From NCBI GenBank assembly GCA_031177795.1, contig JAPSKG010000007.1, positions 1 to 21,525 on the forward strand: a stretch of DNA of 21,525 nt, in the 5' to 3' direction. The position numbers and the translations under genes were made by a program. This document shows, piece by piece, positions 1 to 6,617 of this stretch. Source of the stretch: Domibacillus sp. GTDB taxonomy: Bacteria; Bacillota; Bacilli; Bacillales; Domibacillaceae. Numbering within the stretch: position 1 is the stretch's first letter; the number at the start of each line of letters is the position of its first letter. A model generated the notes under the pieces. The model did no database searches and had not been told where the DNA came from. It worked only from the letters and a program-made list of their open reading frames with translations.

Positions 1-524
1 CTGAAACTAAAGAAGAAAAAGATTTAACAGTGGTAGATCAAAAAGAATTAAAAGAAATGCAAGATAAAATGAAAATTTATATAGAAGAAAACAAATTGCA
101 AAATAAAGTAGAGACCGTGTTAAGTGGTGACGGACTTTTGCTGCGCATTCGAGATAATGTGCTTTTTCATTCGGGCTCAGCTGATATTCAGCCAGAGCAA
201 ATGCAAAGTGCCCGTGAAATTTCCAGGCTTCTTATTATGGATGTACCTAGGACTGTAATCATAAGCGGCCATACAGACAATGTGCCTATTCACACGCCAG
301 AGTTTGACTCTAACTGGGAATTAAGTGCAATGCGCGCCGTAAACTTTATGCAGGAAATCTTAAAAAATAAACAGCTCGATCCCCGTTTATTTAGCGCAAA
401 AGGGTATGGGGAATACCAGCCAATTTCTTCAAATGGAACTAAATCGGGTCGTGCCCAAAACCGCCGGGTTGAAATTTTGATTTTGCCGCAGGGAGAAAAA
501 ACTCAATCAACACCTGCAACATAA
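1..524 (+). CDS. motB: Flagellar stator protein MotB, C-terminal part (5' truncated by window edge)
   Basis: This is the periplasmic part of the proton-channel stator subunit MotB, which anchors the MotA/MotB complex to peptidoglycan and drives flagellar rotation. The reading frame is open to the first base of the window, so the GTG at 30 is not the start; the N-terminal membrane helix with the proton-carrying Asp lies outside. What is visible is a charged linker followed by an OmpA-like peptidoglycan-binding domain: the segment VLFHSGSADI, then SGHTDNVPIH with the Asp and Asn typical of the family, then SAKGYGEYQP and the closing arginines of AQNRRVEILILP. The spacing and wording resemble MotB more than the sodium paralogue MotS, but without the membrane helix that choice is an inference. 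The gene is followed at once by a terminator. Confidence 0.85.
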   Translation, partial: ETKEEKDLTVVDQKELKEMQDKMKIYIEENKLQNKVETVLSGDGLLLRIRDNVLFHSGSADIQPEQMQSAREISRLLIMDVPRTVIISGHTDNVPIHTPEFDSNWELSAMRAVNFMQEILKNKQLDPRLFSAKGYGEYQPISSNGTKSGRAQNRRVEILILPQGEKTQSTPAT

Positions 525-555
525 CAGAAGGGACCTGTTCCTTTCTGTTTTTTGT
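523..555 (+). terminator. Intrinsic terminator of motB
   Basis: AACAGAAGG pairs with CCTTTCTGTT across a loop of about eight bases, with one bulged base, and a run of Ts follows. The end of the T run overlaps the -35 element of the next gene's sigma-B promoter. Confidence 0.7.
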
Positions 556-578
556 TTAAAGAAAAAGTTGTCGGGTAA
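554..578 (+). promoter_or_regulatory. Sigma-B (general stress) promoter of yfkM
   Basis: GTTTAA at 554-559 and GGGTAA at 573-578 are separated by 13 bases. This matches the Bacillus sigma-B consensus (GTTTAA, 12-15 bases, GGGTAT) at all but the last base. A start of transcription near 585 leaves about 47 bases of leader before the ATG at 632. In B. subtilis the homologous gene is known as a sigma-B-dependent general stress protein, which supports the call. Confidence 0.8.
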
Positions 579-631
579 ACTTTTTAGTGTGCACCAGCAG
601 ATTAAAAGATGAAAGGGGCCTATTAATTAAG

Positions 632-1150
632 ATGAGCAAGAAAATAGCTGTGTTAATTACAGACTTATTTGAAGATGTTGAGTATACAGAGCCTGCAAAA
701 GCTTATCAAGAAGCGGGCCATGAGCTTATTACAATTGAAAAAGAAGCCGGCAAAACCGTTACAGGAAAGCAAGGAGAGGCGAAAGTAAAGATTGATAAAG
801 GAATCGATGAGGTAAAGGTTTCTGATTTTGATGCTTTGTTGCTGCCGGGAGGTTTTTCGCCAGACCAGCTTCGCGCGGATGACCGCTTTGTTCAATTTGC
901 CAAAGAATTTATGGATGCAAAAAAGCCTGTTTTTGCTATTTGCCATGGACCCCAGCTGCTGATTACAGCAAAATCGTTAGAAGGCCGGGATGCAACAGGT
1001 TACAAGTCCATTCAAGTAGATCTTGAATATGCGGGAGCAAATTTGCATGATGAAGAAGTTGTGGTATGCCAAAATCAGCTGGTAACAAGCCGCCAGCCAA
1101 ACGACATACCAGCATTTAACCGAGAGTCTTTAAAGCTTTTAGCTCAATAA
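632..1150 (+). CDS. yfkM: DJ-1/PfpI family general stress protein (YfkM/GSP18-like)
   Basis: Cytoplasmic protein of the class I glutamine amidotransferase-like DJ-1/PfpI superfamily, 172 residues. Members are described as proteases, chaperones or deglycases acting on carbonyl-damaged protein; the exact reaction is unsettled. The nucleophile elbow AICHGP places the catalytic Cys at residue 104 with His 105 beside it, the early acidic segment DLFEDVEY (11-18) carries the conserved Glu, and LLPGGF (70-75) is the family's backbone motif. I chose the ATG at 632 instead of the longer in-frame start at 587: it gives the length I recall for B. subtilis YfkM and has AAAGGGG upstream, whereas 587 lies about where transcription from the sigma-B promoter would begin. 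It is a single-gene unit ended by a bidirectional terminator. Confidence 0.9.
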   Translation: MSKKIAVLITDLFEDVEYTEPAKAYQEAGHELITIEKEAGKTVTGKQGEAKVKIDKGIDEVKVSDFDALLLPGGFSPDQLRADDRFVQFAKEFMDAKKPVFAICHGPQLLITAKSLEGRDATGYKSIQVDLEYAGANLHDEEVVVCQNQLVTSRQPNDIPAFNRESLKLLAQ

Positions 1151-1187
1151 AAAAAGAAAAGGACGCTTGCCGAAGCGTCCTTTTTTA
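1149..1187. terminator. Bidirectional terminator between yfkM and yfkK
   Basis: GGACGCTT (1161-1168) and AAGCGTCC (1173-1180) form a perfect 8-bp stem with a 4-base loop. An A run lies before it and a T run after it, so it can stop transcription from both converging genes. The stop codon of yfkK lies in the T run. Confidence 0.9.
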
Positions 1188-1409
1188 CTTGCGCAAATTG
1201 CCAAGTTCTTCGGCAATAGCTTCCATCTCATTTGGGCTAAAGGAATTTTTACGAATAACAAGCTCATAAATTTCCTTTAAATCCTCGTAAGATGAAGTGC
1301 TGAAATGCTCGGGGCTGATTGCACCTGTGTTTACCATGCGCAGCTTTGCAGTAATTTGATCGACCATGTACTGAATATTTTCTGCTGATTTAACGCTTAA
1401 ATCCACCAT
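1185..1409 (-). CDS. yfkK: DUF1128 family small protein (YfkK-like)
   Basis: Small cytoplasmic protein of 74 residues of unknown function, conserved in Bacillales as DUF1128. The recognisable parts are the opening MVDLSVKSAENIQYMVDQI, the central AKLRMVNTGAI, and the C-terminal MEAIAEELGNLRK. No enzyme motif is visible; it looks like a compact helical protein. The start at 1409 is preferred over the upstream ATG at 1469 because the family begins with this MVDLS sequence, because AAAGGTGA sits just before it, and because the 20 extra residues have no family character. It lies between two strong terminators and so forms its own short transcription unit. Confidence 0.85.
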   Translation of the reverse strand: MVDLSVKSAENIQYMVDQITAKLRMVNTGAISPEHFSTSSYEDLKEIYELVIRKNSFSPNEMEAIAEELGNLRK

Positions 1410-1436
1410 TCCGTCACCTTTTTCACTTTTTTTATA

Positions 1437-1465
1437 ATCATTCCACGTTTTTATTCTCTTGTCAA
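1437..1465 (-). promoter_or_regulatory. Probable sigma-A promoter of yfkK
   Basis: On the minus strand TTGACA (1465-1460) is followed after 17 bases by AATGAT (1442-1437), a perfect -35 and a 4/6 -10. It lies just past the symporter terminator, as expected for a separate unit. Confidence 0.5.
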
Positions 1466-1472
1466 TCATATC

Positions 1473-1506
1473 AAAAAACCCGCCAGTGCAGCTGGCGGGT
1501 TTTTTT
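1473..1506. terminator. Terminator of the symporter gene (symmetric hairpin)
   Basis: ACCCGCCAG (1478-1486) and CTGGCGGGT (1492-1500) form a perfect 9-bp GC-rich stem with a 5-base loop, flanked by A6 and T6. On the minus strand it directly follows the symporter stop codon. Confidence 0.9.
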
Positions 1507-2854
1507 AAGCTGTTTCTTTTTCTTCTTTAATTTTTTTAAGGATACTTCTTGTTTCAGCAACAACAACACCAGACAATCCTAAAAGCCCGATTAAGTTTGG
1601 CAGTGCCATTAAACCGTTCATAATATCGGCAAACGTCCAGACTAAATCCAAGCTAGTGACTGCCCCAACAAAAACAGCTAGCACAAACGCAAGACGGTAG
1701 TATTTAACAATCTTTTTGCTGAATAAATAGGTAAAGCATTTCTCACCATAATAAGACCAGCCGATAATAGTAGAAGAAGCAAAGAATAAAAGCCCAATTG
1801 CTACAATATAAGAACCAGTAGAACCGAGAAACAGGTTAAATGAAGCAGTAGTCAGTTCACTTCCATGAAGGCCCGAGTTATATTGTCCACCTAAAACAAT
1901 AATAAGGCCTGTTATTGAACAAATAACGATGGTGTCGATAAACACCTGTGTCATGGAAACTAAAGCTTGCCGGGCAGGCATGTCTGTTTTTGCTGCGGCG
2001 GCTGCAATGGGCGCAGAACCCAGGCCGGCTTCGTTTGAAAAAACACCCCGTGCTACGCCGTAACGGATTACCGTGCCAAGCGCACCGCCAGCTACTGCTT
2101 CTCCTGTAAAAGCATCGGTGAAAATAAGAGCAAATGCTCCGGGAAGCCCCTGTAAGTTTAACAGCAGCACGATCAAGCCGGCAGCAACGTAAAAAACGGC
2201 CATAACGGGAACGAAAAAAGCAGCAACCCGGCCAATACTTTTAATGCCCCCAAGCAACACAAGGCCTGTAAAAATCGTTAGCACAAGACCAGTTACCCAG
2301 GCAGGAATATTAAATGTGGAATGAACAACACCTGCTACCGAGTTGGCCTGAACCAAATTTCCAATCCCGAAAGCAGCGATGGCACCAAACAAAGCGAAAA
2401 GAACCCCAAGCCATTTTTGATTCAGACCGCGTTCAAGATAATACATAGGACCGCCAGACATCTCACCATCTTCATCTTGAACTCGATATTTAACGGCAAG
2501 AACCGCTTCTGCATATTTAGTAGCCATTCCGAAAAAAGCGCTAACCCACATCCATAAAAGAGCACCAGGACCGCCAATTAAGATGGCTGTCGCAACACCA
2601 ACGATATTTCCAGTTCCCACAGTTGCCGCTAAGGCGGTCATAAGTGCTTGAAAATGAGAGATGTCTCCTTTTGATTGGTTGTCTTGTTTTTTGTTAAAAG
2701 CAAGTTTTAAGGAATAAGGAAGAAGTTTTACTTGAAGGAAACCAATTCGTATAGTGAAATAAATTCCGGTGCCGACGATAAGCACCAAAAGAGGCGGTCC
2801 CCAAACAAATGAACTAATGCTGCTTAAAATTTGTAATAGTCTTTCTTGATTCAT
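1505..2854 (-). CDS. Sodium:alanine/glycine symporter, AGCS family
   Basis: Integral membrane transporter of 449 residues that takes up alanine, glycine or a similar small amino acid with Na+ or H+. Family hallmarks are VGTGNIVGVATA (79-90), the sodium-site region of AGCS proteins, GGPMYYLERG (134-143) and GVFSNEAGLGSAPIAAAAAK (270-289). About ten hydrophobic segments are spread over the length, as is usual, and a charged Lys/Glu-rich tail ends it. The ATG at 2854 has AGGAGGGG a few bases upstream. Substrate cannot be told from sequence; alanine, glycine and glutamine transporters (AlsT, GlnT, YrbD) all belong here. I do not recall this family at this place in B. subtilis, so it may be a local insertion. 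A TATAAT on the minus strand at 2916-2911 could be its -10, but no good -35 is visible. Confidence 0.92.
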   Translation of the reverse strand: MNQERLLQILSSISSFVWGPPLLVLIVGTGIYFTIRIGFLQVKLLPYSLKLAFNKKQDNQSKGDISHFQALMTALAATVGTGNIVGVATAILIGGPGALLWMWVSAFFGMATKYAEAVLAVKYRVQDEDGEMSGGPMYYLERGLNQKWLGVLFALFGAIAAFGIGNLVQANSVAGVVHSTFNIPAWVTGLVLTIFTGLVLLGGIKSIGRVAAFFVPVMAVFYVAAGLIVLLLNLQGLPGAFALIFTDAFTGEAVAGGALGTVIRYGVARGVFSNEAGLGSAPIAAAAAKTDMPARQALVSMTQVFIDTIVICSITGLIIVLGGQYNSGLHGSELTTASFNLFLGSTGSYIVAIGLLFFASSTIIGWSYYGEKCFTYLFSKKIVKYYRLAFVLAVFVGAVTSLDLVWTFADIMNGLMALPNLIGLLGLSGVVVAETRSILKKIKEEKETA

Positions 2855-2944
2855 TTTAACCCCTCCTCATTATTTTCTTTTATTTATAAAAGGTAATGAA
2901 AAAAAAGGGGATTATATGAATAAAATTATTTTTAAAGATTTTGT

Positions 2945-2970
2945 GTTTCATTTTTTTTTATAAAGGGAAA
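2945..2970 (+). promoter_or_regulatory. Sigma-B-like promoter of the yfkI-yfkH pair
   Basis: GTTTCA (2945-2950) and GGGAAA (2965-2970) are 14 bases apart, with the core GTTT and GGG elements intact. Transcription would start near 2977, about 70 bases before the ATG at 3049. I recall the homologous yfkJ-yfkI-yfkH genes of B. subtilis being in the sigma-B regulon. Confidence 0.6.
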
Positions 2971-3048
2971 AGCTTGAACATCGAAAAGGAAAAAAGGCAT
3001 GATAAGCCGAATAAAGAGTTTATCGAGAAAAGAAAGGATGGATGTTCA

Positions 3049-3399
3049 ATGGGTAAAAGTAAATTTTTTGTTAGTGTAGTAACAGGAGCTACAATCGGGG
3101 GTGCTCTAGCCCTTCTTAATCCAGAAACGCGCCGCGATGTTTCTGCCTGGGCAAAATATATAATCGCTTTAGCAAAAGATCCTGAACAGCTGACTGCGTC
3201 ATCGCGTGAATTAATTGACCGCGCAACAGAAACGGCTCAAAAAATAAACGAAGATGTGTCTTTTATTAAAGGAAAGGTTGATGATTTAAAAGAGTTAACT
3301 CCGGAAGTAAAAGACCTGGTTGATGAAACAAAACAAACATTCACTCCGCAAGAACAAAACCCGGCGGCTTCTGCAGACAGGACACAAACGCTGTCATAA
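3049..3399 (+). CDS. yfkI: YtxH-domain general stress protein (YfkI-like)
   Basis: Protein of 116 residues with the YtxH layout: a short N-terminal hydrophobic, glycine-rich segment (FFVSVVTGATIGGALALL, 6-23) that probably spans or enters the membrane, followed by a long charged amphipathic helix region (about 45-97) likely to form a coiled coil. Such proteins are common among general stress proteins, and I know of no defined biochemical role. The start at 3049 has AAAGGATGG upstream and gives the usual YtxH N-terminus; the in-frame extension to 2941 would begin inside the predicted promoter. The stop is 18 bases before the start of yfkH, so the two genes probably form one operon. The tyrosine phosphatase gene yfkJ that accompanies them in B. 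subtilis is not present here. Confidence 0.8.
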   Translation: MGKSKFFVSVVTGATIGGALALLNPETRRDVSAWAKYIIALAKDPEQLTASSRELIDRATETAQKINEDVSFIKGKVDDLKELTPEVKDLVDETKQTFTPQEQNPAASADRTQTLS

Positions 3400-3417
3400 A
3401 AACGGAGGGAAGCATTT

Positions 3418-4263
3418 TTGGCAGAATTTAAACTAAACAAAAATGGACTTCGTATCTTTTTTAAACATTTGCTCCGGAGAATAAAAACATCGGACGTTTC
3501 CGGAGTTGCAGCCCAGATGGCTTATTTCTTCTTGCTTGCGTTGTTTCCATTGATGATTTTTATGGTAACCCTTCTTGGTTATCTCCCAATTGATCCAAAT
3601 GAAATTTTTACTATTGTCAAAGATTTTGCGCCGTCTAATTCATTAAGCATTGTGCAAGAGACGATTCAGGAAGTAACCTCTAACCAAAATGGCGGATTGT
3701 TGTCTGTTGGTTTTCTTGGGACAATCTGGTCGGCTTCAAATGCGATGAACGTAGTAATTAAAGGATTAAATCATGCATATGATGTAAAAGAAACCCGAGC
3801 ATTTTATATTGCGCGTGGCTTGTCTATTTTGCTTACGTTTGCGTTTATTTTTATCATTGCTATTATGCTTATTTTACAAGTATTTGGCCAGCAAATCGGC
3901 GAAATTGCATTTGAGTTTTTAGGCATGGGAGATGAATTTCTGGTTGTTTGGACATGGGTTCGCTTTTTGCTGCCGCCCATTGTTTTATTTCTTGTATTTG
4001 CAGGACTTTACTATCTGGCTCCTAACTTAAAAATAAAATATGTAACGGTAATGCCAGGAGCTATTTTTGCATCAGTTGGCTGGATTATTGTATCGCTTGG
4101 TTTTTCGTTTTATGTTAATAATTTTGGGAATTACTCTGCAACTTACGGAAGTATTGGTGGGATCATCGTTTTAATGATCTGGCTGTATTTATCCGCCATG
4201 CTCATTTTAATTGGCGGTGAAATTAATGCCCTTCGTAACGACCAAAAACGGATGGTGGACTAA
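3418..4263 (+). CDS. yfkH: YihY/BrkB family membrane protein (YfkH-like)
   Basis: Polytopic membrane protein of 281 residues of the YihY/UPF0761 family, often mislabelled 'ribonuclease BN'; it has no nuclease motifs. Hallmarks are the first membrane segment with AAQMAYFFLLALFPL (31-45), the YGSIGGIIVLMIWLYLSA segment (243-260) and the closing GGEINA (266-271). About six hydrophobic segments are visible. It starts with TTG; GGAGGG lies eight bases upstream, and no ATG in this frame would keep the conserved first helix. The role of the family is unknown; transport or envelope stress functions are proposed. It is probably co-transcribed with yfkI from a sigma-B-like promoter and ends at a strong terminator shared with the convergent metal ATPase. 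Confidence 0.88.
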   Translation: MAEFKLNKNGLRIFFKHLLRRIKTSDVSGVAAQMAYFFLLALFPLMIFMVTLLGYLPIDPNEIFTIVKDFAPSNSLSIVQETIQEVTSNQNGGLLSVGFLGTIWSASNAMNVVIKGLNHAYDVKETRAFYIARGLSILLTFAFIFIIAIMLILQVFGQQIGEIAFEFLGMGDEFLVVWTWVRFLLPPIVLFLVFAGLYYLAPNLKIKYVTVMPGAIFASVGWIIVSLGFSFYVNNFGNYSATYGSIGGIIVLMIWLYLSAMLILIGGEINALRNDQKRMVD

Positions 4264-4297
4264 AAAAACCGCTTGAATTTGCTTCAAGCGGTTTTTT
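4263..4297. terminator. Bidirectional terminator between yfkH and pfeT
   Basis: A perfect 15-bp inverted repeat, AAAAAACCGCTTGAA (4263-4277) and TTCAAGCGGTTTTTT (4283-4297), with a 5-base loop. It has an A run on one side and a T run on the other, so it serves both converging genes. Confidence 0.92.
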
Positions 4298-4298
4298 A

Positions 4299-6206
4299 TT
4301 ATGTGTTTTTCAAAAGGCGCAGGCCATTTAAAATAACTAAAATGGTGCTTCCTTCATGCCCGAGAACGCCAAATGGTAAATCAAGCACTTGAAAAAAGTT
4401 AGAAATAATTAATAGTACAATAATTGAAATGGAAAAAATAATATTTTGTTTTATGATACGTTGCATTTTACGTGAGAGCTGGATAGCTTCTGCAATTTTC
4501 GGCAGGTCATTTTTCATTAAAACAATATCAGCGGTTTCAAGCGCTACATCCGATCCTTCTCCCATGGCAATACCAACAGATGCTGCTGCAAGTGCAGGCG
4601 CGTCGTTAATGCCGTCCCCGACCATCGCTGTTATTCCATATTTTTTTTGCAGGTCTTTTACATAATCAACTTTTTGGTGAGGAAGACATTCTGCCGCATA
4701 CGAGTTAACCGCTGCTTCGGCAGCCAGTACTTTGGCTGTTTTTTCACTGTCGCCTGTCAGCATAAACGTAAAGATTCCTTTTTCTTTTAAATCATGCAAG
4801 GCTTGCTTTGTTTCTTCTCGAATAACGTCCTTTAACGCAATTACCGCTGCAATGCCTTCCTGGTCAGCTGCGTAAATAATTGTTTTTCCTTTTTCTTCAA
4901 ATTGATGCGTAATATTACCGGAAAACGCAGCAGCTTTTTCTTTTCCAACAAAAGCAGCTTTTCCTATTTTCCAGGTTTTTTTGCCAATTGTTCCTTTAAC
5001 ACCCCAGCCAGGAATGTCTTCAAGTTGATCAGGAGGGAAAAAAGAAATTTCTTCTTCTTGAACATAACGCACAATTGCCCGGGCAAGCGGGTGGTTAGAC
5101 CGGCTTTCAATCGAAGCAACTGCTTTAAGCAGTTCTTGCCGATCAAGGCCTTTGCGGATAACAACATCTGTTACCTGCGGTTTTCCCTGGGTTAACGTAC
5201 CGGTTTTATCAAACGCAATAGCTTTCACATAACTTAAATTTTCAAGATGGGCGCCGCCTTTAAACAAAATCCCATTTCTTGCTCCATTTGAAATTGTAGA
5301 AAGAGTGGCAGGCATAATGGAAGCAACAAGTGCACATGGGGAAGCGACAACAAGCAAAACCATGGCACGGTAAAAGGTTTCAGTCCAGCTCCAGTCAAGC
5401 AGAAAATGAGGCAAGAACATCATAAGCAATACAACAATAAGAACCACTTTTACATAAGTGCCTTCAAAACGTTCAATAAACTGCTGGGAAGGTGATTTTT
5501 CACTTTGAGCGGATTGAACAAGATCAATTATTTTTTGAAACAATGTTTCATCAGATTTTTTTGTTACATTAACGTAAACAGAGCCTGTTAAATTAATTGT
5601 GCCGGCGAAAACCTCTGCACCCGTCTTTTTTGAAACAGGAAGAGATTCACCGGTAAGAGCTGCTTCATCAATTGTTGTTTGCCCTTTTATAACAAATCCG
5701 TCCGCCGGTATACGATCACCCGGTTTAACAACAATCGTGTTTCCGCGTTCTAGTTCAGAAACATGGATTTTTTCTTCGTGTCCGTCGCAAACAAGAAGAG
5801 CGGTGTCAGGCTGAATATCCATGAGCGCTGATAGTTCGCGCTGGCTTTTGTTCATTGTATACGTTTCAAGGGCGCCGCTAACTGCAAAAATAAATATTAA
5901 TACGGCTCCTTCTGTCCAGTAACCAATAGAAGCAGAACCAGCTGCCGCTAAAATCATTAGCATTTCAACGTTTAATTCTTTTTCCTCCATAGTGGCTTCA
6001 ATGCCTTCTTTTGCTTTGGCAAAACCTCCAATAACAAAGGCGGAAAGATAAACAAATACTGACAATGTATCTGATCCGCTTTTGTCAAGAAGCCAGCCTG
6101 CCACAATTAATAAACCGCTAAAAAGGGCAGCCAGCAATTCTGCGTAAGGAATTAGTTTTTCTAATAAGCTATTTGATAAAAAAGATTTCTCAGTAAAAGT
6201 TGTCAT
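4299..6206 (-). CDS. pfeT: P1B-4 type metal-efflux ATPase (PfeT, formerly ZosA, type)
   Basis: Membrane P-type ATPase of 635 residues. In order: two or more N-terminal helices without a heavy-metal-associated domain, TGES actuator loop (185-188), the metal-site SPC in VVASPCALVAS (SPC 289-291), phosphorylation motif DKTGT (333-337), His-Pro in SNHPLAR (372-373), GDGIND (530-535), and HEGST in the last helix (617-621). SPC plus HEGxT marks the P1B-4 subgroup, distinct from the CPC copper and zinc/cadmium pumps. B. subtilis PfeT of this class was first called a zinc importer and later shown to export Fe(II). Fe(II) efflux is therefore the best inference; cobalt or zinc remain possible. The start at 6206 follows AAGGAGG and gives the family length; the extension to 6296 runs through the operator region. 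A PerR box and a Fur-like box precede it, consistent with peroxide and iron control. Confidence 0.9.
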   Translation of the reverse strand: MTTFTEKSFLSNSLLEKLIPYAELLAALFSGLLIVAGWLLDKSGSDTLSVFVYLSAFVIGGFAKAKEGIEATMEEKELNVEMLMILAAAGSASIGYWTEGAVLIFIFAVSGALETYTMNKSQRELSALMDIQPDTALLVCDGHEEKIHVSELERGNTIVVKPGDRIPADGFVIKGQTTIDEAALTGESLPVSKKTGAEVFAGTINLTGSVYVNVTKKSDETLFQKIIDLVQSAQSEKSPSQQFIERFEGTYVKVVLIVVLLMMFLPHFLLDWSWTETFYRAMVLLVVASPCALVASIMPATLSTISNGARNGILFKGGAHLENLSYVKAIAFDKTGTLTQGKPQVTDVVIRKGLDRQELLKAVASIESRSNHPLARAIVRYVQEEEISFFPPDQLEDIPGWGVKGTIGKKTWKIGKAAFVGKEKAAAFSGNITHQFEEKGKTIIYAADQEGIAAVIALKDVIREETKQALHDLKEKGIFTFMLTGDSEKTAKVLAAEAAVNSYAAECLPHQKVDYVKDLQKKYGITAMVGDGINDAPALAAASVGIAMGEGSDVALETADIVLMKNDLPKIAEAIQLSRKMQRIIKQNIIFSISIIVLLIISNFFQVLDLPFGVLGHEGSTILVILNGLRLLKNT

Positions 6207-6250
6207 ATAGGAACCTCCTTTTTTTAATTGAGAATATAAATCACCTGACT

Positions 6251-6269
6251 GAAGATGATTATCATTAAC
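6251..6269 (-). promoter_or_regulatory. Fur-box-like site in the pfeT control region
   Basis: Read on the minus strand the site is GTTAATGATAATCATCTTC, which matches the classical 19-base Fur box GATAATGATAATCATTATC at 16 positions, including 12 consecutive ones. It lies 45 bases upstream of the pfeT start codon. It overlaps a possible second promoter, TTATCA (6286-6281), 17 bases, GATAAT (6263-6258). Confidence 0.55.
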
Positions 6270-6286
6270 AAAACCTTTAATGATAA
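6259..6286. repeat. Perfect 10-bp inverted repeat in the pfeT leader
   Basis: TTATCATTAA (6259-6268) and TTAATGATAA (6277-6286) are exact inverted copies with an 8-base spacer. The left arm overlaps the Fur-like site. It could be a paired operator or an AU-rich hairpin in the pfeT leader RNA. Confidence 0.7.
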
Positions 6287-6312
6287 GCTTTTTCAATTAA
6301 AATAAAATAATT

Positions 6313-6339
6313 TTTTAATTATAATTATTATAATTAAAA
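6313..6339. promoter_or_regulatory. PerR box within a 27-bp palindrome upstream of pfeT
   Basis: TTATAATTATTATAA at 6319-6333 is an exact match to the PerR consensus TTATAATnATTATAA. The symmetry extends perfectly to 13 bases on each side of the central base at 6326. It would cover the start site of a promoter with TTGCAT (6366-6361), 16 bases, TATGAT (6344-6339) on the minus strand, as expected for repression. B. subtilis pfeT/zosA is a known PerR target. Confidence 0.8.
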
Positions 6340-6366
6340 TCATAACATAAATGAAAAAAGATGCAA
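6339..6366 (-). promoter_or_regulatory. Probable sigma-A promoter of pfeT
   Basis: Minus-strand TTGCAT (4/6) and TATGAT (5/6) are separated by 16 bases. Transcription would start around 6332, inside the PerR palindrome. A second candidate promoter lies nearer the gene over the Fur-like site. Confidence 0.45.
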
Positions 6367-6617
6367 GCTGCTTCTTTTATTTACATGTATAGGTTGGATA
6401 AAAGAGGGAATAAGTATGGAAGTGAAACGTTTGTGAATGAAATTTAAACTGAAAGAAAGCAATCGAGTTGGCTTGTAAATTGGTTGAATCTGTTTTTCCG
6501 GCTATTAAAATGCAGGAAACAGTTGAACTAAGATAATTTGCTCTACGTGTGTGAAAAAAGTAAATAGCGGGTAATATGAGAAGCAGATTGTTTATTTTTT
6601 TGATGGAGAGTGGGATT
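6367..6617. other. Intergenic remainder between pfeT control region and yfkE
   Basis: The divergent gap from 6207 to 6617 is about 410 bases. Its left part holds the pfeT operators and promoter. In the remaining 250 bases I see no credible gene, no recognisable riboswitch and no hairpin terminator. The only candidate element is a weak sigma-B-like promoter at 6549-6574. A minus-strand open frame through 6377-6730 runs into the 5' end of yfkE and looks non-coding. Confidence 0.6.
6549..6574 (+). promoter_or_regulatory. Weak sigma-B-like promoter candidate for yfkE
   Basis: GTGTGA (6549-6554) and GGGTAA (6569-6574) are 14 bases apart. The -10 is good but the -35 departs from GTTTAA. Transcription would start near 6581, after the ATG at 6576 and before the preferred ATG at 6618. 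Confidence 0.3.

Noticed and set aside
2941..3048. N-terminal extension of the YtxH-domain protein
   Set aside because: It starts inside the predicted sigma-B promoter and gives a charged segment foreign to the family; a ribosome site precedes 3049.
6207..6296. 30-residue N-terminal extension of the metal ATPase starting at 6296
   Set aside because: It would translate the Fur-like box and inverted repeat; AAGGAGG just before 6206 and the family length favour the shorter protein.
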